Source: JAJRZX01 sp964407495 (GTDB taxonomy: Bacteria; Desulfobacterota; GWC2-55-46; JADFVP01). From it: DNA of 52,508 bases. Location of the stretch: the NCBI GenBank assembly GCA_964407495.1, contig CAYOVP010000009.1, forward strand, positions 1 to 52,508, in the 5' to 3' direction. The notes under the pieces are model-generated. The model was not told where the DNA came from. It was given only the letters and a program-made list of their open reading frames with translations, and did not search any database. Shown here piece after piece: positions 31,784 to 39,780 of the stretch (positions within the stretch are counted from its first letter, which is position 1; each line of letters opens with the position of its first letter). The position numbers were made by a program, and so were the translations under genes.

Positions 31784-32655
31784 GTTTCAGGTAGAGTCTC
31801 TGCGAGGGCCTCGAGGGCGGCCTTTCTCATAACCTCAAGAGGGGCCTTCCTGCCCGTCCAGATCTCGAAACTCAGCGCGCCCTGCCCTATGAGCATTCCA
31901 AGGCCGTGATGTACCGTGAGACCAAGGGCGCGGGCCTTCTTGAGGAGTCCTGTCTCCATGGGCGTATACACGATGTCCGAGACAACGGCGTCTTTTTTCA
32001 GGTGCTCAAGGGGCAGGTCGAGGTCACCTCTACCCTTCATACCAAGGGAGGTGGCGTTTACGAGGATGTCGGTTTTCTCAAGGAGTTTTTCCATCTGCCC
32101 AGCCCCGAGGGGTATGGCTTCGAGTATCGAGCCCGGACAGGCTGGCCCGAGGTCGGCGCAGAGGGCCTCGGCCCTTGCTGGCGTCCTGTTGGCTACGAAT
32201 ACTCGGGACGCGCCGCGAGAAGCCAGGCCATAGACCACGGCGCGGGCCGCGCCTCCTGCGCCAACGACAAGGGCGGTGCTACCTTGCGGGTCAATGCCCG
32301 TCTCTGCAACGAGGCTGGTTGCGAAACCCTCGGCATCCGTGTTATGGCCGCGAAGCCTGCCGCTATCATTCTCAATGGTATTGACAGCGCCAAGGGCGCG
32401 GGCCGTCTCGTCGATCTCATCGAGGAACTCCATGACCCCTTCCTTGTGGGGAATGGTTATGTTTACACCGCGAATCCCAAGGGCGCTTATGGCGGCCACG
32501 GCACGGCCAAGGTCGGCAGGTGCTACGCAAAAGGCGAGGTATACCATGTCGAGGCCCACGGCCTCGATGGCCGCACCCTGCATCACCGGTGAGATGGAGT
32601 GGTTCACAGGGTCGCCGAAGATGGCAAGGGCAGTGGTTCTCGCAGTAATCTTCAT
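31780..32655 (-). CDS. aroE: Shikimate dehydrogenase
   Basis: The 291-residue enzyme reduces 3-dehydroshikimate to shikimate with NADPH. The substrate domain shows GDPVNHSISPVMQGAAIEAVGLD and GVNITIPHKEGVM, with the catalytic Lys in the PHK motif; GHNTDAEGF carries the Asp partner. The nucleotide-binding site is VVGAGGAARAVVYGLA, followed by VANRTPARA, typical of NADPH users. It overlaps lpxH and ribF by four bases each, so all three are co-translated. Another shikimate-pathway gene, aroD, lies about 16 kb away in a separate cluster. Confidence 0.96.
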   Translation of the reverse strand: MKITARTTALAIFGDPVNHSISPVMQGAAIEAVGLDMVYLAFCVAPADLGRAVAAISALGIRGVNITIPHKEGVMEFLDEIDETARALGAVNTIENDSGRLRGHNTDAEGFATSLVAETGIDPQGSTALVVGAGGAARAVVYGLASRGASRVFVANRTPARAEALCADLGPACPGSILEAIPLGAGQMEKLLEKTDILVNATSLGMKGRGDLDLPLEHLKKDAVVSDIVYTPMETGLLKKARALGLTVHHGLGMLIGQGALSFEIWTGRKAPLEVMRKAALEALAETLPET

Positions 32656-33602
32656 GACCCGAATCCCTCCCTTGAAAGCGCCTTCTCTGCACAGAGCCTG
32701 TCGCGTTTCATCTGTCTCACGAGGGCCTCGCTGTCAGGGAAGGCCTTCTCGTCGCGGAGCCTCTCCATGAACTCCACGCAGACCTCCTTTCCGTAGATGT
32801 TTCCGCAAAAGTTCAGTATATGGACCTCTATGGTCATGTGACGCCCATTGAACGTGGGCCTGGTCCCGATGTTCACCATGGCCCTCTGCCTCTTTGTCCC
32901 GAGGCATGCCATGGCCGCGTACACGCCTGTAGAGGGTATGAGTTCAGAGGAGGGATCGATATTGGCTGTGGGAAAACCGAGTTTTCTGCCCATGGACTCG
33001 CCGCGCACCACGTGGCCGCGTATGAAGTATGGCCGGCCCAGGAGGGTGGCGGCCTCTCTTACATTGCCAGAGGCTATGAGCCTTCGGATGCGTGAACTAC
33101 TAACTATCTCTCCGCCGATCCTGCATGTGGGGACGGCTCGTACTTCAAAGCCCAGTTCACGGCCCAGTTCACAGAGGCGGCCTACGTTGCCGGTCTTTGC
33201 CCGGCCAAAGGAAAAGTTCTCGCCCACGAAGACCTCGCGTGCGCCAAGGGCACCGGCTATCACCTTGCCTGCGAAGTCCTCCGGCGACATGGCCGCCAGG
33301 GCCGGGGTGAAACCTGCGAGCACGAGGTAGTCCATCCCAGCCTTCTCCATGAGCGCAGTCTTGTCCTCTATGCCCAGTATGAGGGGCGGACACCTCTCGG
33401 GAGATACCACCTTCAGCGGATGGGGGTCAAAGGTATAGGCAAGGGCAGGGGCACCCAGGGCACGGGCCCTCCTCACCACGCTCTTCAGTATCTTCTGGTG
33501 CCCCAGGTGTATGCCGTCGAAGTTGCCGAGCGTAACCACGGGACGGCTCGAACCCCTAAATTCAGACTCTCTTCTAAGTATCTTCATCACCCTCGCAGAC
33601 AC
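32652..33602 (-). CDS. ribF: Bifunctional riboflavin kinase / FAD synthetase
   Basis: The 316-residue protein makes FMN and FAD from riboflavin. The N-terminal nucleotidyltransferase domain has VVTLGNFDGIHLGHQKIL (HxGH type), VGENFSFGRAKTGN and SSSRIRRLIASGNV. The C-terminal kinase domain has GRPYFIRGHVVRGESMGRKLGFPTANI, the PTAN motif and the MVNIGTRPTFN strand. Translation begins at a GTG seven bases after the ubiB stop, or at an ATG fifteen bases later (MKILRR), and I cannot decide between them. It is part of the six-gene minus-strand operon. Confidence 0.95.
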   Translation of the reverse strand: MSARVMKILRRESEFRGSSRPVVTLGNFDGIHLGHQKILKSVVRRARALGAPALAYTFDPHPLKVVSPERCPPLILGIEDKTALMEKAGMDYLVLAGFTPALAAMSPEDFAGKVIAGALGAREVFVGENFSFGRAKTGNVGRLCELGRELGFEVRAVPTCRIGGEIVSSSRIRRLIASGNVREAATLLGRPYFIRGHVVRGESMGRKLGFPTANIDPSSELIPSTGVYAAMACLGTKRQRAMVNIGTRPTFNGRHMTIEVHILNFCGNIYGKEVCVEFMERLRDEKAFPDSEALVRQMKRDRLCAEKALSREGFGS

Positions 33603-33609
33603 CCCTTGT

Positions 33610-35295
33610 TCAGAGTTTTCCAGACCTTATGATCTGTACAACGAGCCATAGTCCAAGGAAGGAGGCCACGAGAAACCCCAGTATGCCTATGGCCGGATAG
33701 CCGAAGACCAGGGGTTTGACACCCGAGGTGATGACGAGTGCCGAGGCAATGACAAGGGCCGAGATGATGAGTCCAAAGGTAAGGCGGTTGCTCGACCTGT
33801 CCATCTCCCGCATGAAGGAGTCGAGTCCCCTGTGCAGAAACTCTATTCTCATTCTGCCCTCGGAGAGTTCTTCGAGTATGCTCGCGGCCCGTACGGGAAA
33901 ATCCTTGAAGAGCGTCCTGTAATCCGTGGCCACGGTGAGGGTCTCTTCCATGACAAACCTGGGGTCGAGTTTTTTCTTGAAAAGTTTCAGGGCATAGGGC
34001 TGGCTCGCGTCTATGACGTTGATGCTGGGGTCGAGGTGACGCGTAATACCCTCGAGCTCTATGACACATTTGTCGAAGAGGATGAACTCACTGGGAAGTT
34101 TTATGTGGTGGCGCGATGCCAGGCGCACGTGGTCCATGAGGAGTTCGCCGAAACTCACGTCGCTTGCCGGGCGTTCGAGGAAGTTTACGAGGGTGTCGGC
34201 GTACTCGCGCTTGAACCTTGCGCGGTCTATGTCCTCGGGGAGTATGCCCATGCGGAAGTATACCTTTGTAATGGCCTCGTAATCTTCGCGCACGAGCCCT
34301 ATGAGGATATCCGCAAGGTTGCGTTGCATGGCGCGGTCCACGCGTCCCACTATGCCGAAGTCCACTAAGGCGACTTTCTCGTCGTCCAGGACAAAGATGT
34401 TGCCTGGGTGGAGGTCGCCGTGAAAGAGACCGAACTCGAAGACCTCCTTGAAGAAGACGTCTATGAGGACGCGCGCCACCTTTTCCCTGTCTATTCCACG
34501 GGCATCGAGCCTCTCCAAGTCACTCACCTTGACGCCTGAAATCCTGTCGAGGGTGAGGACACGTCTTTCCGTGAGGTCCCAGTATACGCCGGGCACCACG
34601 ACGCGCGGGTCGAGCGCAAAATTTTCTCGAAACTTCTCCGTAAAACTCGCCTCCAGTTTGAAGTTGAGTTCCTTGTGTATTATGGTGCTTATCTCGTCGG
34701 CCACTGCCACGGGGTCGTAGGGGCGGCTCTCGGGCACATGGCGTTCGAGGAGCCCGGCAAGGTATCTAAGGATGGAGATGTCTGTTGCGATGGTCTCTTC
34801 TATGCCCGGCCTCTGCACCTTGATGACCACCTCGTTGCCAGAGAGGGTCACTGCCCTGTGCACCTGCGCAATGGAGGCCGCGGCAACGGGCTCGCGCGTT
34901 ATCTCCCTGAAGAGTTTGTTCCATGGCCGGCCCAGTTCGCTCTCTATTACACCGGACACCATGGCAAAGGAGACAGGGGGGATGCGGTCCTGGAGTTTGA
35001 GGAGTTCCTCGATGTACTCTGCGGGAAAGATGTCCGGACGAGTGGAGAGTATTTGCCCCACCTTGATGAAGGTGGGGCCAAGTTCTTCGAGTGCGAGGCG
35101 CAGGCGCTGGGGCTCGCTGAGAAACTCTTTCTCACGCGCCTTGCGGCTTCCTGAGAGGCGCGCGGGTATGGAGAGGAGCCGTGTCATGTGGAGGCGCTCC
35201 ATGAGGGGCTGAAACCCGTGCTTCAGGAGTATGCCCACTATGTGACGAAGCCGCTTTATGTTCCTGTATGCAAGGTGTGCCCGTAGGGCCCTCAT
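33610..35295 (-). CDS. ubiB: UbiB/ABC1-family atypical kinase
   Basis: The 561-residue protein shows the ADCK/UbiB hallmarks: GPTFIKVGQILSTRPDIFP (KxGQ), VAAASIAQVHRA (Ala-rich loop), ELNFKLEASF, FHGDLHPGNIFVLDDEKVALVDFG (catalytic HGDxHPGN and DFG). Two C-terminal membrane helices (about 505-555) anchor it in the inner membrane, as in E. coli UbiB. The family supports quinone biosynthesis or lipid handling, probably as an ATPase. No ubi or men genes are near, so its quinone link is by family only. It overlaps the rnr stop by four bases. Confidence 0.93.
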   Translation of the reverse strand: MRALRAHLAYRNIKRLRHIVGILLKHGFQPLMERLHMTRLLSIPARLSGSRKAREKEFLSEPQRLRLALEELGPTFIKVGQILSTRPDIFPAEYIEELLKLQDRIPPVSFAMVSGVIESELGRPWNKLFREITREPVAAASIAQVHRAVTLSGNEVVIKVQRPGIEETIATDISILRYLAGLLERHVPESRPYDPVAVADEISTIIHKELNFKLEASFTEKFRENFALDPRVVVPGVYWDLTERRVLTLDRISGVKVSDLERLDARGIDREKVARVLIDVFFKEVFEFGLFHGDLHPGNIFVLDDEKVALVDFGIVGRVDRAMQRNLADILIGLVREDYEAITKVYFRMGILPEDIDRARFKREYADTLVNFLERPASDVSFGELLMDHVRLASRHHIKLPSEFILFDKCVIELEGITRHLDPSINVIDASQPYALKLFKKKLDPRFVMEETLTVATDYRTLFKDFPVRAASILEELSEGRMRIEFLHRGLDSFMREMDRSSNRLTFGLIISALVIASALVITSGVKPLVFGYPAIGILGFLVASFLGLWLVVQIIRSGKL

Positions 35296-37508
35296 CTGCG
35301 TCGACCCCTCCTCTTTGCGTTGCCTTTCCCGGCCTTCTCATCTCCCTCGCCTGCGAGAGAGAGGTCGATGCGCCGCCTGCTGATGTCCACGTTGTCTATC
35401 TTGACACGTACGGCCACCCCCACGCGGAAGGCCTTTTTGGTATGCTCGCCGCGCAGGATGTGCCTCGTCTCGTCAAAGACGTAGTAGTCGTCCTGGAGAG
35501 TGGAGACGTGCACAAGGCCCTCGACAAAGTACTGGTTCAGTTCCACGAAGAAACCAAAACTCGTCACCCCCGAGACTATGCCGTCGTACTCGAGCCCCAC
35601 CTTGTCCTTCATGAACTGGGCCTTCTTTAGATCCACAACCTCGCGTTCGGCCTCCATGGCCTTGCGTTCCTTCGCAGAGGTAAGGCGGGCGATATCGGGC
35701 AGGACCGCTTCCATGCGCCCCTGTTCCTCCTCGGTGTAACGCCCGTCGATGAGGAGTTTCAGGAGCCTGTGAACCACGAGGTCGGGGTAACGCCTTATGG
35801 GCGAGGTAAAGTGTGTGTAGTCACGAAAGGCCAGTCCAAAGTGGCCTGCAGGCCTCTCGCTGTATATGGCCTGCTTCATGGACCTGAGGAGCATGACGGT
35901 TATGAGTTTTTCCTCTGGCCTGCCCTGCACTGCCTTGAGCACCTTCTGGTAGGCCCGCGGTCCCTTCTCGGACCTCTCCATGCTGAGGCCGAACTCTGCG
36001 ATGAACTCCCTGAAGGACTCCATGCTCTCTTCGTCGGGCGGCTCGTGGACGCGATAGAGAAAGGGGAGCCTGGCCCTCTTGAAGCGTGTGGCCACGGCCC
36101 TGTTGGCCGCGAGCATGAATTCCTCTATTATCCTGTGGGCGATGTTTCGCTCCGAGCGCACGATGTCCTCAACCGTGCCGTTTATGTCTATGATTATCTG
36201 CGGCTCCGGCAGGTCGAAGTCTATGCTCCCGTGGCGCATCCTCTTCTTCCAGAGTTTGGCCGCAAGTTCGCGCATGAGGGCAAGGTCTGAGCAGAGATCC
36301 TGGGGGAGAGCGCCCTGTACCCGTCCTTCGAGCGAATCCCGTACCTCTGTATATGTAAGGCGGCGCGCGCTCTTTATGACGCTCCTGTAGAAGGCGCAGT
36401 CCTCTACCGTGCCGTTCCTGTTGAGGGTGAGTTCAGCGGTCATTGTGAGGCGGACCTCCCCTGGACGGAGGCTACATATGCCGTTGGATAGCGACTCCGG
36501 GAGCATGGGCACACACCGGTCGGGAAAGTACACGCTCGTGCCGCGCGAGAAGGCCTCTTCGTCCAGAGCGCTCCCTGGACGAACATAGTGGCTCACGTCG
36601 GCTATTGATACAAAGAGACGGTATCCGCCGCCACTGGTGCGCTCTATGCCAACGGCGTCGTCAAAGTCCTTTGCAGTCTCGCCGTCAATGGTAACGATGA
36701 GTAGGTCGCGCAGATCCCTCCTGCCCTCCATCTCACCAGGCGTTACCTCGTGGGCAAGGTCCCTTGCCTCTTCGAGTACGGAGCGGCCGAACCTTGAGGA
36801 GAGGCCGTATTTCTTGAGTATTATCCCGGCCTCTACGTCAGGGTCATCCGGGTCGCCGATAACCTCGATGACGCGGCCCATGGCAGAGGAGTGCCTGGTG
36901 GGCCACTTGGTAATCTCCACCTCCACCACCACGCCGTCAGGGGCGTTCTTGTCGCAGCCACTGGGCACGATTATCCTCTCAAGTATCCTCTCCTCGGCTG
37001 GCACGAGTTCGCAGAGCGACTTTTCGCGGTGGATCCTGCCCACAATGGTCTTGTTGGCGCGCTTCAAGATCCTGATTACGCGGCCCTCGCGTTTTCCACC
37101 CTCCTTCACACCCTCTACACGGGCCACGACCGTATCGCCGTGCATGGCCCCGCCAAGGCGGCGCCTGCCGATAAAGACGTCTGCCTCGCGCCCGGCTCCC
37201 TCTACCTTCTTCTCGGGTATGACAAAGCCGAAACCATCGGCATGGCACTGGAGCGTGCCTGTTACGAGGTTCATCTTCGAGGCAAGGCCGTACCTGCCGC
37301 CGCGAACGCGCACAAGAACCCCTTCGTCCACCATGCGGCGTATCCGGGCCTTGAAAACTGCCCTCTCCTCAGGCGGTACGGCAAATACCTTTACGAGTTC
37401 CTTCATGGACACAGGCCGAGCCACCTTCCCCTTCATCTCCTCCATGAAACCAAGGACCGCCTTGTCCGTTATTCCCCTCTTTCTTCTTGCCAAATCACTT
37501 CTCCTCAA
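35292..37508 (-). CDS. rnr: Ribonuclease R
   Basis: The 738-residue 3'-5' exoribonuclease has an N-terminal winged helix, cold-shock/OB domains (GTLQCHADGFGFVIPE), the RNB catalytic domain and a C-terminal S1 domain followed by a basic tail (KAGKGNAKRRGRRR). In the RNB domain TIDGETAKDFDDAVGIER and the following SIADVSHYVRPGSALDEEA carry the conserved metal-binding aspartates; YFPDRCVPMLPESLSNGICSL and HFTSPIRRYPDLVVHR are also standard. It degrades structured RNA. It begins within the end of the upstream Dabb gene (14-base overlap) and overlaps ubiB at its own end. Confidence 0.96.
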   Translation of the reverse strand: MRRSDLARRKRGITDKAVLGFMEEMKGKVARPVSMKELVKVFAVPPEERAVFKARIRRMVDEGVLVRVRGGRYGLASKMNLVTGTLQCHADGFGFVIPEKKVEGAGREADVFIGRRRLGGAMHGDTVVARVEGVKEGGKREGRVIRILKRANKTIVGRIHREKSLCELVPAEERILERIIVPSGCDKNAPDGVVVEVEITKWPTRHSSAMGRVIEVIGDPDDPDVEAGIILKKYGLSSRFGRSVLEEARDLAHEVTPGEMEGRRDLRDLLIVTIDGETAKDFDDAVGIERTSGGGYRLFVSIADVSHYVRPGSALDEEAFSRGTSVYFPDRCVPMLPESLSNGICSLRPGEVRLTMTAELTLNRNGTVEDCAFYRSVIKSARRLTYTEVRDSLEGRVQGALPQDLCSDLALMRELAAKLWKKRMRHGSIDFDLPEPQIIIDINGTVEDIVRSERNIAHRIIEEFMLAANRAVATRFKRARLPFLYRVHEPPDEESMESFREFIAEFGLSMERSEKGPRAYQKVLKAVQGRPEEKLITVMLLRSMKQAIYSERPAGHFGLAFRDYTHFTSPIRRYPDLVVHRLLKLLIDGRYTEEEQGRMEAVLPDIARLTSAKERKAMEAEREVVDLKKAQFMKDKVGLEYDGIVSGVTSFGFFVELNQYFVEGLVHVSTLQDDYYVFDETRHILRGEHTKKAFRVGVAVRVKIDNVDISRRRIDLSLAGEGDEKAGKGNAKRRGRRR

Positions 37509-37785
37509 AATCCACGGCCACTATTGACGAACACAACTCGTTCAGGCGCCCGGCTACGGCCACATGGGCCGGGTGCTTTCTGTATGCTTCGAGGCCGGCG
37601 AGGTCATCGAACCGTGCTATGAGCCCCATGTCATAAGACCGTCTAGCGCGTACGACGTCGCGGCCAACTGAGAGGCCCCTCAGCGAGGGCACAACCCCGT
37701 AAAGCGCCCTGAGAGAGTTCAATACCCCTTCCATCTCCCCTTCACTCTCCTCCTTGAACTTGAAGAGCACTACGTGCGTAATCAT
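37495..37785 (-). CDS. Dabb (stress-responsive A/B barrel) family protein
   Basis: The 96-residue dimeric-barrel protein has ITHVVLFKFKEE at the N-terminus, VPSLRGLSVGRDVVRARRSYDMGLIARFDD in the middle and YRKHPAHVAVAGRLNELCSSIVAVDFEE at the end, all typical of the Dabb domain. Family members have diverse or unknown roles, from stress response to small-molecule cyclases. It is the first gene of the minus-strand operon, overlapping rnr by 14 bases. Its role alongside rnr is unclear. No convincing promoter is seen upstream, but the space to the right is long. Confidence 0.85.
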   Translation of the reverse strand: MITHVVLFKFKEESEGEMEGVLNSLRALYGVVPSLRGLSVGRDVVRARRSYDMGLIARFDDLAGLEAYRKHPAHVAVAGRLNELCSSIVAVDFEEK

Positions 37786-37908
37786 CGTTGTCTTAATCTC
37801 CTTGTCGTCTGCTTCTATCTATTCAGGTACTGCCAAGGGGCGCCCTTACCAACCCACTTTCCCTCTCCCCCATTGCGCCTCATGCCCATACCCGACATAA
37901 AAACTCCC

Positions 37909-38232
37909 TTGACTTGTAAGAACTCTCGTGAGAATATCTCCTATTGAATCCGTCCCCTTGCACGGGGCCGGGGCCCTGGGCAAAAAAGGCCGCCTGCCAG
38001 GTATCGGAGCAGGCCCCAGGCATGAGCGTCAATGGACGCTTGTTATGCCATCAAAGGCGAGGGCACCTGCGCATGAGCAAGAGCGGACCGACTCCACCTG
38101 ATTTCAGAGCCATCTGGCCCTGGTACCTGAGCATGAGAGCCTGCGCTGGGTCACGGCGCCAGAGCCTTTCTCATGAAGGAAGGTGGAAGACCGGCTCCAT
38201 TAAGTAGGCCCCTCGAGGGGATCGTTTCCGTG
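37909..38232 (+). ncRNA. Candidate structured RNA upstream of tRNA-Leu
   Basis: The 538 bases between the Dabb gene and tRNA-Leu contain no plausible gene. A good promoter match, TTGACT (37909-37914), 17 bases, GAATAT (37932-37937), is followed by a GC-rich stretch with short hairpins (for example GAGCGTC-AATG-GACGCTT) and a repeated motif, CATGAG, at 38021, 38072 and 38132. GG-C/T-ACCTG-C/A-GCATGAG occurs twice, 60 bases apart. The palindrome CCCCTCGAGGGG closes the region near 38,210-38,221. I find no signature of SRP RNA, tmRNA, RNase P RNA or 6S RNA. Confidence 0.3.
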
Positions 38233-38323
38233 GACGTATCCAGTTTAAATATATACCGAAAGACCGCATGGCTCAAGGTTTTTATATTTCACGGGCCCCT
38301 CTGTTATCTGCCCATTGATACAG

Positions 38324-38411
38324 GCCGAAGTGGCGGAACTGGTAGACGCGCTAGATTCAGGATCTAGTGGGCTTTGCGCCCATGGGGGTTCGAGTCCCCC
38401 CTTCGGCACCA
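38324..38411 (+). tRNA. tRNA-Leu (anticodon CAG)
   Basis: A class II tRNA of 88 bases: acceptor GCCGAAG/CTTCGGC, D-arm TGGCGGAACTGGTAGACGC, anticodon stem-loop CTAGA-TTCAGGA-TCTAG, long variable arm, T-arm GGGGGTTCGAGTCCCCC and encoded CCA. It reads CUG. A second Leu tRNA (GAG) lies 4.6 kb to the right with the same acceptor stem. Confidence 0.97.
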
Positions 38412-38648
38412 TCTGCGCTCGCGTCCAGGAAGGTTTTTCCTCTTTCTGCCCCAGCGCCCTCAGGCCTCTCGTCTCTGCCTGCAGGATGGGTTCAGGAAAG
38501 AGCCAATCCCGGAGATACACCCTGATTCATTCTCTTGCGCGAGGAGGGACGAAGAGGGAGACGACCCCACGGATTTTCTCCTCAAGATGCCCGATGCTTC
38601 GCGGGAACTCTCCCGCCGCGGGGCACGAAAGACCTCGAAGACCTGCCA

Positions 38649-39359
38649 ATGAGCCGCCCGAAACCTAAAATTCTCATAATAATACCGGCATTCAACGAAG
38701 AGACCAGCATCCGCGCAGTCATCGAGGGCGTCAGGGCACACCAGCCCGAGGCCGATATCGTCGTCGTGAACGACGGCTCAACAGACCGCACGGCAGATAT
38801 AGCCGGGTCCTGCGGCGTTACCGTCCTCTCCCACCCCTTCAACATGGGCATAGGGGCCACCATGCAGACGGGCTTCAAGTACGCCCTCATGAAAGACTAT
38901 GATATCGCCGTGCAGGTGGACGGAGACGGCCAGCACCCGGCAGACCAGATAGAGGACCTCGTGAGTAGCCTGCTCGGTTCAGGTGCCGACCTCGTCGTGG
39001 GCTCTCGCTTTCTCGACAAGACGGCATACCAGCCCTCTATGGCGCGGGGCGCAGGCATGGCCATCTTCTCGCGCCTCGTCTCCCTCATCATAGGCGAGAA
39101 GGTAACAGACACCACCTCCGGGTTCAGGGCCTCTGGCAGGAGGTGCATCGAGTTCTTCAGTACCCATTACCCTGATGACTACCCAGAGGTAGAGGCCCTT
39201 GTCTTGCTTCACAAGAAGGCCTTTAGTATAATGGAGACGCCGGTGAACATGGCCCCACGGCAGGGTGGGCGCTCTTCCATCACACCTGTGAGGAGCGTCT
39301 ACTACATGATAAAGGTCCTCCTGGCCATCTTCGTGGACCTCTTGAAACGTGTGGACTGA
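38649..39359 (+). CDS. Family 2 glycosyltransferase (GtrB/DPM-like)
   Basis: The protein has 236 residues from the ATG chosen (MSRPKPKILIIIPAFNEETS). A TTG 114 bases upstream would add a basic, non-conserved leader. GT-A signatures: IVVVNDGSTDRTADIA, MGIGATMQTGFKYAL, AVQVDGDGQHPADQIEDLV (metal-site DGDGQH), VVGSRF and VTDTTSGFRASGRRCIEFF. It transfers a hexose, probably to polyprenyl phosphate. It has no membrane segments of its own; the adjacent DUF2304 membrane protein is the usual partner, and a multi-spanning glycosyltransferase-like gene follows. Together these three look like a surface-glycan or lipid-carrier module. Confidence 0.9.
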   Translation: MSRPKPKILIIIPAFNEETSIRAVIEGVRAHQPEADIVVVNDGSTDRTADIAGSCGVTVLSHPFNMGIGATMQTGFKYALMKDYDIAVQVDGDGQHPADQIEDLVSSLLGSGADLVVGSRFLDKTAYQPSMARGAGMAIFSRLVSLIIGEKVTDTTSGFRASGRRCIEFFSTHYPDDYPEVEALVLLHKKAFSIMETPVNMAPRQGGRSSITPVRSVYYMIKVLLAIFVDLLKRVD

Positions 39360-39393
39360 CCCCTGCCCTCTCAGCGCAAAGGGACTCGCGTAA

Positions 39394-39780
39394 ATGTACC
39401 TCTACCAGATACTCGCCATAGCAGGCGCCCTCGTGCTCTTCGTCCTGGTGGTGGATTTTGTCCGCCGGGGCCTCCTCAAGGAAAAATACTCTGTGCTCTG
39501 GCTCGCCTCTGCGCTCGCAATCCTGGTGCTCGCCCTGAGGAAGACCCTCCTCGATACCATAGCCGGCTACCTCGGGGTCTCGTACCCCCCATCGCTCCTC
39601 TTCCTCGTGGCCTTTCTATTTGTAATGCTCATAATCCTGCACTTCTCTGTGGTCATATCAATCTTCCATGACAAGAACAAGGTCCTTACGCAGGAGATAA
39701 CGCTCCTCAAGAACTCGCTTCGCGAGGCAGGCCTCATGGACGGGAAGAGCAGCAAAACACCTGGAGAGAAGAAAGATTGA
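39394..39780 (+). CDS. DUF2304 membrane protein
   Basis: The 128-residue protein has three hydrophobic helices (about 3-25, 34-52, 68-95) and a charged cytoplasmic tail with heptad character (DKNKVLTQEITLLKNSLREAGL). The pattern YSVLWLASALAILVLALRKTLLDTIAGYLGVSYPPSLLFLVAF is characteristic of DUF2304. These proteins are regularly encoded next to GT2 enzymes and may anchor them or act as accessory subunits. It lies 34 bases after the GT2 gene and its stop overlaps the next gene's TTG start, so the set is probably one operon. Confidence 0.88.
   Translation: MYLYQILAIAGALVLFVLVVDFVRRGLLKEKYSVLWLASALAILVLALRKTLLDTIAGYLGVSYPPSLLFLVAFLFVMLIILHFSVVISIFHDKNKVLTQEITLLKNSLREAGLMDGKSSKTPGEKKD

Noticed and set aside
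37909..38232. SRP RNA, tmRNA, RNase P RNA or 6S RNA
   Set aside because: The conserved cores of SRP RNA (GGTCCGGAAGGAAGCAG), of RNase P RNA (GAGGAAAGTCCGG) and a tmRNA tag frame are absent; 6S RNA cannot be strictly excluded but no characteristic pairing is seen.
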